From assembly GCA_947495575.1 (NCBI GenBank), contig CANLZL010000001.1:434001-498000 (forward strand): a stretch of 64,000 bases of DNA. Direction: 5' to 3'. The notes beneath the pieces are model-generated. The model had not been told where the DNA came from. It did not search any database and saw nothing but the letters and a program-made list of their open reading frames with translations. This document shows positions 43,947 to 53,023 of this stretch, piece after piece (within the stretch, counting starts at the first letter, position 1; each line of letters starts with the position of its first letter). The translations under genes and the position numbers were made by a program. The stretch is from an uncultured Nioella sp. Lineage in GTDB: Bacteria > Pseudomonadota > Alphaproteobacteria > Rhodobacterales > Rhodobacteraceae.

Positions 43947-44867
43947 TCAGCCCACCTTGTCTTGCATTTCGGTCAGGCCGAAATAACGGAAATAGAGGGC
44001 TCCAAACACGGCCATGACGACGGCCATGGTCACGCCGATTGCGGCGGAATAGCCAAGGCGCAGGTCAATAAAGGCCCTGATATAGACCTCGGTTGCCAGA
44101 ACGTTGGTATAGGTGCCCGGACCCGCTGATGTGGCAAGCCAGACATAAACAAAATTATTGAATGTCCAGATCACCGACATCAGTGCCAAAACCGAAATTG
44201 TCGGTGTCAGGAAGGGCAGGGTGATAAAGCGAAACTGCTGCCAACGCGTTGCACCGTCAATTTCCGCCGCCTCATGCAAGTCTTCGGGAACAGTTTGCAG
44301 GGCCGCCAAGAGCGATACCGCAACCAGCGGCGTCGTGTTCCAGACGACGATGGTCACAATAGCAGGCCAAACTGTCGTCAGGTTCGACATGAATGCAACC
44401 GGATCATCAATCAGACCTGTGGTTAAGAGCAGATCGTTGATTGGCCCGTGACGCGGATCAAACAGCCATCGCCACGCGATCACGGCCACGACCGGCGGTG
44501 TGGCCCATGGCACCAGCAGGATGAGCCGAGCGATCGTCGTCATGCGGATCTCGGCCAGAAAGCGGGAGTTCAGCAGAATGGCGAAGCACAAGCCCAGGAA
44601 AAGGCGCAATGCCACTGTGACCGCTGTCAACCAGAACACGGTGTTCAACGCGATATCGAAAAAGGAATTGCTGGTCAGAAATTCGATGTAGTTTGACAAC
44701 CCTACCGGGTCGCCACCCTGTCTGAGCTGAAGCAGGGTGATATCGGTAAAGCTGAGTTGCAGGTTATACAACGTCGGATAGACGTAGAACGCAATCAGCA
44801 ACAGAAAGGTCGGAAAGAGCATCATAAAGATCGTGATGCGGTTCCTGAGCTTTGGGGAAAGGGTCAC
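43947..44867 (-). CDS. Carbohydrate ABC transporter permease (MalF/UgpA-like)
   Basis: A 306-residue permease, six transmembrane segments, with the EAA loop HEAAEIDGATRWQQFRFITLPFLTPT. The N-terminal helix begins ITIFMMLFPTFLLLIAFYVYPTLYNLQLSF. It lies between the binding protein gene (72 bp upstream) and the second permease gene. The cognate ATPase is probably the one at 48191 across the divergent promoter. Confidence 0.92.
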   Translation of the reverse strand: MTLSPKLRNRITIFMMLFPTFLLLIAFYVYPTLYNLQLSFTDITLLQLRQGGDPVGLSNYIEFLTSNSFFDIALNTVFWLTAVTVALRLFLGLCFAILLNSRFLAEIRMTTIARLILLVPWATPPVVAVIAWRWLFDPRHGPINDLLLTTGLIDDPVAFMSNLTTVWPAIVTIVVWNTTPLVAVSLLAALQTVPEDLHEAAEIDGATRWQQFRFITLPFLTPTISVLALMSVIWTFNNFVYVWLATSAGPGTYTNVLATEVYIRAFIDLRLGYSAAIGVTMAVVMAVFGALYFRYFGLTEMQDKVG

Positions 44868-44939
44868 GACGGGGCTCTCTTATTGCACTGAAACGGCCAC
44901 ACCATTGGGGCGGCCGTTCCGTTTGGGTGTCAAGATCGT

Positions 44940-46205
44940 TCAGTTCGCGATCATGCGTTCCAGCTCTTCCAAAAGGTCGGCGGCTGTGTCTGACGCGCTG
45001 CTTTGACCCGATAAGGCCGTGCCAAAGGCACGCGCCGTCACATTCCACATCTGCCCGACGCCGGCCCCGCTGGAGGCATAGGCGCCCCAGGTACGGGTGT
45101 GTTCTGCCAGTTGAGTGGAAAAGCCACTTTCTTCTGGACGATAGTCGATCTGAGACAGGAGCGACCGCTGCGCCGGGAACTGGTTTACATAATAGTTTTC
45201 GAACAAGGGCGCCGCCGCAAGATACTGCACCAGCCTCCATGCCTCTTCCGGGTGGTCGGAATTGGCATTCACCACCAGTGTCCGTCCGCCTAGATGGGTT
45301 TGCGGTGCCTGGCTGCCTGCCATCATGACCCCGGATTGTAAGGGAATGTCTTCGCCGGGATGGGTCTCTTCATAAGCGGCTAGAAGTTGACGGAAGGTAT
45401 TCGTCGGCATCAGGGCCATGGCCTGATCGCCATCCAAAAGCGCCTGCATCAAAGCGGGGTCGTGCGGTACATCAATCGAAAGAATGGATTCCGAAACCAG
45501 CCCCTCCTCGATATAGGTTGAGAAATACTCCATCGCGGTGGCCACTTCGTCAGCGCTTGCCCCCAATTCATATCCGCCATTGCCATCGGCCGAAATGAAC
45601 TCCTGACCATTAGACCAAAGGAAATAATTGACCGGGAACCAGATCTGGTTTCCGGCCGGGAATGAAAATCCAACACTGTCGGTGTTTTCAACAATCGTGC
45701 GGCTGTCGGCCAATAACTCATCCCAGGTTGTGGGCAGATCGGAGATGCCCGCTTCGGCCAGAACATCTGTGCGATAAACCATGGCCCAGGTGTCAGCGGA
45801 CCATGGCAGGCCCCAGTGCTGACCTTCATATTCGGTCAATTCGGTGGCGATGAAGTCGTCAAACCCGTTGGGCAGTGGCTGGTAGCCTTCCAATTCCTCG
45901 ATGGATCGAAGGATGCCGGCTTCGGCCATCTCCTGCGTCCAGACAAAGGCGATGTGGACCACGTCGGGGCCTTGTCCAACGGCCGCTTCACGCAGGAACT
46001 GGTCCCGTGAATCGCCCCAGGCAATTGTCTGCAATTCAACGGTTATTCCGGGGTTTGCGGCCTCGAATTCATCCAGCGCCGCCCGCATTTCTTCACGTTC
46101 GCTGTCGTTGAAGCGGAATGTAAGCTCAACATCGGCGGATGCGGCCATTGACGTGATTGTCAGGATTGCGGCCGATGCCATCAATCGGGTCAAAGTCGTT
46201 TTCAT
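44940..46205 (-). CDS. Extracellular carbohydrate-binding protein (family 1 solute-binding)
   Basis: A 421-residue periplasmic binding protein. Signal peptide about 1-24 (cleavage near AASADVEL), then the family 1 pattern FEAANPGITVELQTIAWGDSRDQFL, AFVWTQEMAEAG, and WGLPWSADTWAMVYRTDVLAEAGI. The ligand should be a sugar or sugar acid matching the enolase-superfamily enzyme encoded 27 bp upstream. It cannot be named from sequence. Confidence 0.9.
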   Translation of the reverse strand: MKTTLTRLMASAAILTITSMAASADVELTFRFNDSEREEMRAALDEFEAANPGITVELQTIAWGDSRDQFLREAAVGQGPDVVHIAFVWTQEMAEAGILRSIEELEGYQPLPNGFDDFIATELTEYEGQHWGLPWSADTWAMVYRTDVLAEAGISDLPTTWDELLADSRTIVENTDSVGFSFPAGNQIWFPVNYFLWSNGQEFISADGNGGYELGASADEVATAMEYFSTYIEEGLVSESILSIDVPHDPALMQALLDGDQAMALMPTNTFRQLLAAYEETHPGEDIPLQSGVMMAGSQAPQTHLGGRTLVVNANSDHPEEAWRLVQYLAAAPLFENYYVNQFPAQRSLLSQIDYRPEESGFSTQLAEHTRTWGAYASSGAGVGQMWNVTARAFGTALSGQSSASDTAADLLEELERMIAN

Positions 46206-46232
46206 CTTTTCCTCCTCCAGAGTGTCGTTCGT

Positions 46233-47378
46233 TTAATGGATGTCGCAGTATTGGATGGTGAATTGTCTTAGCGCGTCGGGATCGGGCTCAAAGCCAATGC
46301 CGGGGCCCGCAGGAATTGGGACGTGACCGTTGGTCGGTTTGAGATCAATGGCGCCCAGATCAGTTCTGAGTGGGTTTGCATTGGCATCAAGTTCCACCCG
46401 CCCACCGCCGCCAAGCGCTGCCAAAACATGCAGGGATGCCGCAAGCCCAAGACCGGTTCCCATGAAGTGAGGGGAGACGGTAACGCCGTTATTCAGCGCG
46501 TGCCGCCCGACAGCCATTGCACCGGAAACGCCGCCCCATTTGGCCAGGTCCGGCTGGATGATGCCGACCGTTGCGCGGTCAACATGCTCGGCAAAGCCCG
46601 CCTCGGAATAGATATTTTCACCGGCGGCCAAGGGAACGTCTAGTCTGTCCGACAGGTCAATCCAGTCCGCAGTTGGTGCGGTGGCAAGTATCGGTTCCTC
46701 GACAAATCCAAGTTCCCATTCCGACAGCGCGTCGATTGTGGCCATGGCCTCGGGCAGGGTCCAATTTTGATTGGCGTCGATCCCGAGATAGAGACCGAAC
46801 CGGTCATTCGCGCGAAACCTGCTTAGAACTGCCATGTCGCGGGCTTGATCAAAACCAACTTTGATTTTCACGCCGGTATGGCCCATCTCGGCCAGCCGCG
46901 TGGCCAGGGTCTCTGCCTCATCCACATTGGGAGAGGACGCGTAAACCTGCGCGGTATTGCCCGCATCCGCGGATAGCATCTGTGACAGGCTTTGGCCTGC
47001 GGCGCGGGCCGAAAGGTCGGCCGCCGCCATATCCAAGGCCGCCATACAATGTTTGAACGGACCGGGTTCCCCGATATGGATAATCATGCGGCGCATCTCA
47101 TGTTCGATGGTTGGTCTGAGGCCGCGCCAATAGGCAATGTCGCGGCCTAAAACCGTCGGTCCAATGGGGTCCTCCATCAGGTTCAGTTTGGCCAAATGTC
47201 CTTTTGGCGGGTAGTTGCACCAACCCTCGCCCCAGCCAAACGCGCCACCCTTGGTTGTGATTCTGACAAGCATCCCATTGCGCACGGGCATTGGCGCCAA
47301 GGTCGATTTTGGCCCCCCCTCGACCGTGCAGGACAAGGCAAAAACCTCGATCCGATCAATGCAAGTTTCTTGCGGCAT
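46233..47378 (-). CDS. Enolase-superfamily mandelate racemase/sugar-acid dehydratase-like protein
   Basis: A 381-residue MR/MLE family enzyme. The catalytic KxK motif is in GVKIKVGF, metal ligands fall in IDANQNW (Asp), FVEEPI (Glu) and AAGENIYS (Glu), and the His-Asp dyad is represented by IQPDLAKWGG and SPHFMGTGLGL. This places it in the mandelate racemase subgroup, which includes many acid-sugar dehydratases. It is the first gene of the leftward operon with a carbohydrate ABC transporter and is divergent from a GntR gene. Substrate unassigned. Confidence 0.88.
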   Translation of the reverse strand: MPQETCIDRIEVFALSCTVEGGPKSTLAPMPVRNGMLVRITTKGGAFGWGEGWCNYPPKGHLAKLNLMEDPIGPTVLGRDIAYWRGLRPTIEHEMRRMIIHIGEPGPFKHCMAALDMAAADLSARAAGQSLSQMLSADAGNTAQVYASSPNVDEAETLATRLAEMGHTGVKIKVGFDQARDMAVLSRFRANDRFGLYLGIDANQNWTLPEAMATIDALSEWELGFVEEPILATAPTADWIDLSDRLDVPLAAGENIYSEAGFAEHVDRATVGIIQPDLAKWGGVSGAMAVGRHALNNGVTVSPHFMGTGLGLAASLHVLAALGGGGRVELDANANPLRTDLGAIDLKPTNGHVPIPAGPGIGFEPDPDALRQFTIQYCDIH

Positions 47379-47424
47379 GGGTGTTGCGCTGTCCTGTGGA
47401 TCACAAATGAGTCGCTTATCAATA

Positions 47425-47438
47425 ACTGATTAATCAGT
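47425..47438. promoter_or_regulatory. Palindromic GntR-type operator in divergent region
   Basis: Perfect 14-bp palindrome with half-site ACTGATT between the enolase-superfamily gene (start 47378) and the gntR-type gene (start 47546). It lies 47 bp upstream of the former. Size, symmetry and position fit an FCD-type GntR operator. Confidence 0.6.
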
Positions 47439-47545
47439 GATCAAACAATGATTATTTTTGAGTTGACCAGAGTGACAGCAGCAGATTATCTGAATGCAAA
47501 GGCACGCCGTTGAGGGCCGGGCCGTGAAACTAGGATTGAATTCAG

Positions 47546-48181
47546 ATGTCCCGTGTTGCCGCTTACGAAGAATTTCGCGCACGTTTGTTGTCGGGTGAGA
47601 TCTCGCCCGGGCAATTTGTGACACAGCGAGAACTGGCAAAACTGGCCGGTGTCCCGGTTGGCACCGCGCGTGAAGCTATTCAAAAGCTTGAGCATGAATC
47701 CTTATTGAAGGTGCACCCGCAACGGGGAATTCAAGTTGCTGATATCACAACGAAATTTATTCGGGAATCCTATGGTCTGAGAAGCGCATTAGAGTTGGAT
47801 GCGGTTCGAAAATTCGCCTCTGGGCCATTTGAGTTAGCTGCACGTGCGTTGTTAAAGGCAACACAAAGCGTTCTGGAGGACTTACTGGAAACGGCGTCGG
47901 ACTCTGCTTTGGAACAAGCGGTCGAGGTGGACTGGAACATGCATGATCAGATCGTGGCCTCAACCTCCAACGATCTCTTTATCGAGACATATCAGGTCAA
48001 TGCAGCACGGCTGAGGCTGATCAAGGTCAACAATCACCTGACTTTGGACCGCGCCGCCGAGGTTCTTCGCGAACATATCGACATCTTGCAGCATTGCATT
48101 GCCAAGGATGCTGACGCCGCCGCTGCCGCATTGGCGCATCATATCGACGGATCGCATACTCGTGCGTTGATTGAAAACTAG
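47546..48181 (+). CDS. GntR-family regulator (FCD subfamily) of the sugar-acid cluster
   Basis: A 211-residue GntR regulator. The wHTH region (about 1-70) contains YEEFRARLLSGEISPGQFV and VPVGTAREAIQKLEHESLLKVHPQRGIQV. The FCD domain from about 80 has the YGLRSALELDAVRKFA start and a DWNMHDQIV metal-contact helix. It lies 9 bp before the ABC ATPase gene in the same operon and is divergent from the enolase-superfamily enzyme and transporter genes. It likely senses the sugar acid or its product. Confidence 0.88.
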   Translation: MSRVAAYEEFRARLLSGEISPGQFVTQRELAKLAGVPVGTAREAIQKLEHESLLKVHPQRGIQVADITTKFIRESYGLRSALELDAVRKFASGPFELAARALLKATQSVLEDLLETASDSALEQAVEVDWNMHDQIVASTSNDLFIETYQVNAARLRLIKVNNHLTLDRAAEVLREHIDILQHCIAKDADAAAAALAHHIDGSHTRALIEN

Positions 48182-48190
48182 GGGGGCAGC

Positions 48191-49270
48191 ATGTCCAAAA
48201 TCGAGATATCCTCTGCCGTCAAAAACTACGGCGCGCTTGAGGTCATTCATGGCGTAGATGTTGAAATCAAGGATGGTGAATTTGCCATTTTGGTTGGGCC
48301 GTCCGGTTGTGGAAAATCCACTCTCTTGCGCATGATCGCAGGGCTCGAGGATATTTCCGGTGGGGCGATTTCCATTGGAGGGCAGGTCGTAAACGATCTG
48401 CGCCCCAAGGATCGTGGCATCGCGATGGTGTTCCAGAACTACGCGCTCTATCCGCATATGACTGTGGCCGAGAACATGGGGTTTGCCCTGAGGCTGGCCA
48501 AGGCCGACACGGCCACAATTAACAAGAAAGTTCAGGGCGCGGCCGAAATTCTAGGGCTTGAAGCTCTTTTGGATCGTTACCCGCGTGAATTGTCCGGCGG
48601 GCAAAGGCAACGGGTGGCAATGGGGCGCGCGATCGTACGTGATCCTGCAGTTTTCCTTTTCGATGAACCGCTTTCGAACCTGGATGCCAAATTGCGCGTA
48701 AAAATGCGGACCGAAATCAAGGCCCTCCACCAAAAGCTGAATGCCACCATCGTCTATGTCACTCACGATCAGATTGAGGCAATGACGATGGCGGACCGAA
48801 TTATTGTCTTGGAAGGCGGGAATGTCTCTCAGGTCGGCACACCGCTGGAGTTGTACGATCATCCGAAAAACCGGTTTGTTGCCACTTTTATCGGGTCGCC
48901 TTCCATGAACCTTTTGCAGGCCAGAGTGGTGGCTCCCAGACAACTAACCCTGACCGATGGGCAAGCCATTGAAATGGAGACGCCATTTCAAGATGGGCGG
49001 TCGGTCGAATTCGGGATACGGCCGGAACATCTGACCCTTGCAGAGCCAGGGCAGGGCATTCGCGCTGAAGTTGTGGTTGTTGAGCCGACCGGATCAGAAA
49101 CTCTGGTTTCATGCACAGTGGCAGGGCAGGAGTTCCTGGCAGCTTTAAAGGGCCGCGCCGAGTTTTCTCCCGGCCAAGAAGTCTGGCTGAAACCGGATCT
49201 GCCTCTTAGTCATCTTTTTTGTGCAGATAGTGGTTTGGTGCTTGAGACGAGAGATCTCGTTCCAGCGTAA
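48191..49270 (+). CDS. Carbohydrate ABC transporter ATP-binding protein (UgpC/MalK-like)
   Basis: A 359-residue ATPase. Walker [10 protein letters not shown] (about 37-45), Q-loop [11 protein letters not shown], signature [15 protein letters not shown], Walker [17 protein letters not shown]-loop [10 protein letters not shown], and a C-terminal MalK-type regulatory domain (about 240-355). It is separated from its likely permeases and binding protein by the regulatory gene and a divergent promoter, but no other carbohydrate ABC system is nearby. Confidence 0.92.
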   Translation: MSKIEISSAVKNYGALEVIHGVDVEIKDGEFAILVGPSGCGKSTLLRMIAGLEDISGGAISIGGQVVNDLRPKDRGIAMVFQNYALYPHMTVAENMGFALRLAKADTATINKKVQGAAEILGLEALLDRYPRELSGGQRQRVAMGRAIVRDPAVFLFDEPLSNLDAKLRVKMRTEIKALHQKLNATIVYVTHDQIEAMTMADRIIVLEGGNVSQVGTPLELYDHPKNRFVATFIGSPSMNLLQARVVAPRQLTLTDGQAIEMETPFQDGRSVEFGIRPEHLTLAEPGQGIRAEVVVVEPTGSETLVSCTVAGQEFLAALKGRAEFSPGQEVWLKPDLPLSHLFCADSGLVLETRDLVPA

Positions 49271-49310
49271 CAACCACGTTCCACGTACTTTTTGCGTCTG
49301 GGGATTCAAA

Positions 49311-49397
49311 TGGTGCGGGCGGTGGGACTCGAACCCACACGGGCACAAGGCCCAACAGATTTTAAGTCTGGTATGTCTACCATTCCATCACGCCCGC
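49311..49397 (-). tRNA. tRNA-Leu (anticodon TAA), CCA end encoded
   Basis: An 87-nt tRNA including the encoded CCA (49313-49311). The acceptor stem GCGGGCG pairs with CGCCCGC. The anticodon loop CTTAAAA gives anticodon TAA (reads UUA). A long variable arm (TGGGCC...GTGCCCGT type) marks it as a class II tRNA, and the T arm contains GTTCGAGTCCC. It lies between the convergent ABC ATPase gene and metG. Confidence 0.95.
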
Positions 49398-49452
49398 ACG
49401 CTCCCCGGGAAGCTAACGCCCCGCCGCGAAAGAGAAAAGTGGCAAATGCGCT

Positions 49453-51171
49453 TTAGGTGCGCTGCCCGGCAAATTTTTGTTGCCAACCCTCGCGCTCTTC
49501 ATCCTGTATTTTAGCAAAGAGCACATCTGGAACCGTGAATTCATGACCGGCAGGCAATAGGGAAAGCGCCTCGGCAACATCTTCCGGCCAATCCGCATTG
49601 TCGGTTCCCATGGCTTCCAGCATTTTTGCTGCAGCATCGGGAATGAACGGACCGGACAAAACGGCGTAGAAGCGGATCAGGTTCAGCGACAGGCGTATTA
49701 TTGCTGCGGCGCGGTCGGGATCCTCTTTATAGGCAGACCAAGGCGCGGCTGATTGCAGATATTCATTTCCGGCCACCCAGATCGCCCGCAGGTAAGAGGC
49801 CGATTTACGAACCTCCATTGCCTCCATATGGGCTTGATAGAAGGCCAGCTTTTCCTGAAGCTCTTTGATCAGGGCCAGTTCCTGTTCGCCATATTCGCCG
49901 CCCTCGGGCACCACTTCGCCAAATTTCGAGCGGCAGAATTTTGTGACGCGGCTGGCGAAGTTGCCCAGAACATCGGCAAGGTCCTTGTTCACCGATTGCT
50001 GGAAGTTTTCCCAGGTGAATTCACTGTCGCCGCTTTCCGGCGCGTGGGACAAAAGCCACCAGCGCCAGTAATCGGCGGGCAGAATCTCCAACGCTTGATC
50101 CATGAAGACGCCACGCCCCTGAGAGGTCGAGAACTGGCCGCCATCATAGTTCAGGTAATTGAACGACTTGATGTAATCGACCAGTTTCCAGTCTTCGCCC
50201 GATCCCATGATCGTGGCCGGGAAGCTGAGCGTGTGGAACGGCACGTTATCTTTGCCCATGAACTGGACATAGCGCACGTCATCTGCGCCTTTGTCAGTCC
50301 GCCACCAGCGTTCCCAATCGGCGTCCGTTTTGCCATTGGCCTCGGCCCATTCGGCAGCGCAGGCTATGTATTCAATGGGCGCATCGAACCAGACATAGAA
50401 TACTTTGCCTTCCATGCCTGGCCAGTCGTCAGAACCTTTCTTGACCGGGATACCCCAATCAAGATCGCGGGTGATGCCACGGTCTTGCAGGCCGTCACCA
50501 TCGTTCAGCCATTTCTTGGCAATCGACGTGGTCAGGATCGGCCAATCGTTCTGACTGTCGATCCAGTCGTTCAGCTTGTCGCGCATATCGGATTGGCGCA
50601 GGTAAAGGTGTTTGGTTTCGCGCACTTCCAGATCGGTCGAGCCGGAAATCGCGCTGCGTGGCTCGATCAGATCGGTCGGATCCAGCTGCTTGGTACAGTT
50701 TTCGCACTGATCCCCGCGCGCCTTGTCATACCCGCAATTTGGGCACGTGCCCTCGATATAGCGATCAGGCAGGAACCGGCCATCAGCATGGGAATAGACT
50801 TGCTTCTCGCTGACTTCGCGGATCAATCCGGCCTCGGCCAGCTGCCCTGCGAAATGCTGGGTCAGCTTGTGGTTGGCCGCGCTTGAAGAGCGCCCGAAAT
50901 GGTCAAAGCTCAGGCGAAAGCCCTTGGCAATCTCGGCCTGAACGCCATGCATCTCAGCGCAATATTCGGCGACCGGTTTGCCTGCCTTGGCCGCGGCCAG
51001 TTCGGCCGGTGTGCCATGTTCATCCGTGGCGCAGAGAAACATCACTTCATTGCCCCGCGCACGGTTGTAGCGGGCGTAGAGATCTGCAGGCAGCTGACTG
51101 CCTACGAGATTGCCCAAATGCTTGATCCCATTGATATAGGGAATTGCGGAGGTGATGAGGATGCGTGCCAT
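49453..51171 (-). CDS. metG: Methionyl-tRNA synthetase
   Basis: A 572-residue class I synthetase. The HIGH-equivalent motif is in [16 protein letters not shown], the zinc knuckle is [17 protein letters not shown] (about 140-160), and the KMSKS-equivalent is the variant [10 protein letters not shown]-terminal anticodon-binding helical domain follows. The ATG ending at 51171 places the catalytic fold start directly at the N-terminus. There is no C-terminal tRNA-binding (Trbp111) appendix, as is common in this MetG subgroup. Confidence 0.95.
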   Translation of the reverse strand: MARILITSAIPYINGIKHLGNLVGSQLPADLYARYNRARGNEVMFLCATDEHGTPAELAAAKAGKPVAEYCAEMHGVQAEIAKGFRLSFDHFGRSSSAANHKLTQHFAGQLAEAGLIREVSEKQVYSHADGRFLPDRYIEGTCPNCGYDKARGDQCENCTKQLDPTDLIEPRSAISGSTDLEVRETKHLYLRQSDMRDKLNDWIDSQNDWPILTTSIAKKWLNDGDGLQDRGITRDLDWGIPVKKGSDDWPGMEGKVFYVWFDAPIEYIACAAEWAEANGKTDADWERWWRTDKGADDVRYVQFMGKDNVPFHTLSFPATIMGSGEDWKLVDYIKSFNYLNYDGGQFSTSQGRGVFMDQALEILPADYWRWWLLSHAPESGDSEFTWENFQQSVNKDLADVLGNFASRVTKFCRSKFGEVVPEGGEYGEQELALIKELQEKLAFYQAHMEAMEVRKSASYLRAIWVAGNEYLQSAAPWSAYKEDPDRAAAIIRLSLNLIRFYAVLSGPFIPDAAAKMLEAMGTDNADWPEDVAEALSLLPAGHEFTVPDVLFAKIQDEEREGWQQKFAGQRT

Positions 51172-51269
51172 GTCGGTCTTCTTCTGCATACGGGGTCGAA
51201 AGACCCTTTACCGCAGCAAAATCGGAAGGGCCAGAACCATGAACGCATTGGACGCTTTTTCATGGGCGT

Positions 51270-51869
51270 TCAGGCCGCGATTTGCAGCTTGGGGCCGGAT
51301 TGCACCAGTTCCCAGCTTTGCGGTGGGGCCTGACGGGCGCGCAAACGGGTAAGCGACCACCCGGTATGGCCCGGCTTGTGGCACGGTGACATGTTCCAGC
51401 GGGTCTCAACCCCTGCCGCACCGCCATCGCCGGGGGTCAGCAGCAGGCAAAGCGGGGCATGTGCCCCATCCTCGGCCCCGGTTTCGGCGGCCAGATGCAA
51501 CCGGCGCACGGGTGTCAGGCCCGGCGGTTCCGGCAGATCGCCCACCACCAGTGGCAGAACCCCGGGGCGCAGGGCCTCTTCCAGTACCCAAAGCAGGTCT
51601 TCGCCGCGTTTCACGTCCACAAATATCAACCTGCCGGGATTAATCAGCCCGCGAATGCCCGCCATATGCAACCGGTCGGGGTGCCAACCGGGGCGCACCC
51701 AAAGGATGGGGCCGGTGGTTTGCTCGGCCGCCAACAGGGCCAACCGCCGCCGCGACTGGCCGCAAAACTCATGCGCGCGGGCGCGGGCCAGATCGAACTG
51801 CCCCAAGAGTTTGAGCGGGGAGGGGCCGCTGCGGCGTGCAGATTTGCGTGTCAGTAATGCATGAGACAT
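51270..51869 (-). CDS. ImuA-like (RecA-related) SOS mutagenesis protein
   Basis: A 199-residue protein resembling ImuA, the RecA-fold partner in ImuA-ImuB-DnaE2 translesion synthesis. Recognisable segments are [53 protein letters not shown] and LHLAAETG, and a C-terminal TRWNMS...[10 protein letters not shown] region. An SOS box of the alphaproteobacterial form lies 17-31 bp upstream of its start. No imuB or dnaE2 gene adjoins it in the window; metG is the next gene on the same strand. Function as an ImuA is therefore probable from sequence and regulation but its partners must be elsewhere. Confidence 0.75.
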   Translation of the reverse strand: MSHALLTRKSARRSGPSPLKLLGQFDLARARAHEFCGQSRRRLALLAAEQTTGPILWVRPGWHPDRLHMAGIRGLINPGRLIFVDVKRGEDLLWVLEEALRPGVLPLVVGDLPEPPGLTPVRRLHLAAETGAEDGAHAPLCLLLTPGDGGAAGVETRWNMSPCHKPGHTGWSLTRLRARQAPPQSWELVQSGPKLQIAA

Positions 51870-51885
51870 GGGTCAAAAACTACAT

Positions 51886-51900
51886 GTTCATGTAATGTTC
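51886..51900. promoter_or_regulatory. LexA SOS box (GTTC-N7-GTTC)
   Basis: Direct repeat GTTC (51886-51889), 7 bp, GTTC (51897-51900), the LexA-binding pattern of alphaproteobacteria. It is 17 bp upstream of the imuA-like ATG (minus strand) and 77 bp upstream of the aldo/keto reductase ATG (plus strand). The short distance favours control of the imuA-like gene. Confidence 0.85.
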
Positions 51901-51976
51901 TGCAAGCTTGGACTTGCAGCCCGCGCCGGGGGCCTTAGCTTACGCCGCAGGAAATAAAGCGGACAGGATAGTAATC

Positions 51977-53023
51977 ATGCAAAGCGTGCCCTTTGGCTCG
52001 ACCGGCCTCAACGTCTCGGAACTCTGCCTCGGAACAATGACGTGGGGGACGCAAACCCCGGCTGAAGACGCGTTTCGGCAGATGGATATGAGCCTTGCTG
52101 CCGGGATTGATATTGTCGACACCGCCGAGATGTACCCGGTCAACCCGGTGAAAAAGGAAACTGTTGGCGTCACCGAAGGCATTCTGGGCGATTGGAACGC
52201 GGCCAATCCCGGGCGGCGTGGGGACTACATGCTGGCCACCAAAATATCCGGCTACAACGAACGCTTCGTGCGTGAAGGTCAGAACATCACCGGTGCGACC
52301 CTGCGCGAAGCCCTGGAAGGGTCTCTAGCACGTCTGAAAACCGACTATGTGGATGTTTACCAGCTGCATTGGCCCAATCGCGGTTCCTATCAGTTCCGCC
52401 AAAACTGGACATATGACCCAAGCGGACAAAACCGGGCAGAAACAGTCGACAATATGCGCGAAGTGTTGGAGGAAGCCGCGAAATTGGTCGAAGAGGGCAA
52501 GATGCGCTACATCGCTCTGTCCAATGAATCCACATGGGGCACAGCCCAGTGGCTGCGCCTGTCCGAAGACCACGCTTTGCCACGCGTTCAATCCATCCAG
52601 AACGAATACTCGTTGCTTTGCCGAATGTATGACACCGACTTGGCCGAACTCTCGGTAAATGAACAAGTGACGCTATTGGCCTTTTCGCCGCTGGCCACCG
52701 GGCTTTTGACCGGAAAATACCAAAACGGCGTTATTCCAGCCGGGTCGCGTATGGATATCGGCGGCAACCTGGGCGGGCGTAAAACGGATCGCGCATTCGA
52801 GGCTACGGCGGCCTATGTGGATATTGCAAAACGCCATGGCATTGACCCCGTGCATCTGGCGTTGGCGTGGCTGCAAACCCGTCCCTTTGCTATTTCATCC
52901 ATTTTTGGGGCGACCACCTCAGCACAGCTAGAGGTCATTTTGGGCGCGGCTGATATGACGCTCAGCCAAGAGATTCAGGATGAGATCACAGCGGCCCACA
53001 AAGCACATCCAATGCCCTATTAA
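51977..53023 (+). CDS. Aldo/keto reductase, Tas-like
   Basis: A 348-residue AKR of the Tas group. The catalytic tetrad is visible: Asp and Tyr in DIVDTAEMYPVNP, Lys in LATKISG, and His in VYQLHWPNRG. The C-terminal NADPH-binding segment SSIFGATTSAQLE is present. AGGA lies 9 bp before the ATG at 51977. Its stop codon overlaps the stop of the convergent GlxA-type gene (shared TTAA). Physiological substrate unknown. Confidence 0.9.
   Translation: MQSVPFGSTGLNVSELCLGTMTWGTQTPAEDAFRQMDMSLAAGIDIVDTAEMYPVNPVKKETVGVTEGILGDWNAANPGRRGDYMLATKISGYNERFVREGQNITGATLREALEGSLARLKTDYVDVYQLHWPNRGSYQFRQNWTYDPSGQNRAETVDNMREVLEEAAKLVEEGKMRYIALSNESTWGTAQWLRLSEDHALPRVQSIQNEYSLLCRMYDTDLAELSVNEQVTLLAFSPLATGLLTGKYQNGVIPAGSRMDIGGNLGGRKTDRAFEATAAYVDIAKRHGIDPVHLALAWLQTRPFAISSIFGATTSAQLEVILGAADMTLSQEIQDEITAAHKAHPMPY

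Noticed and set aside
49753-50886. A 377-codon plus-strand frame opposite metG
   Set aside because: It is antisense to an essential, fully recognisable synthetase and shows no independent coding signature.
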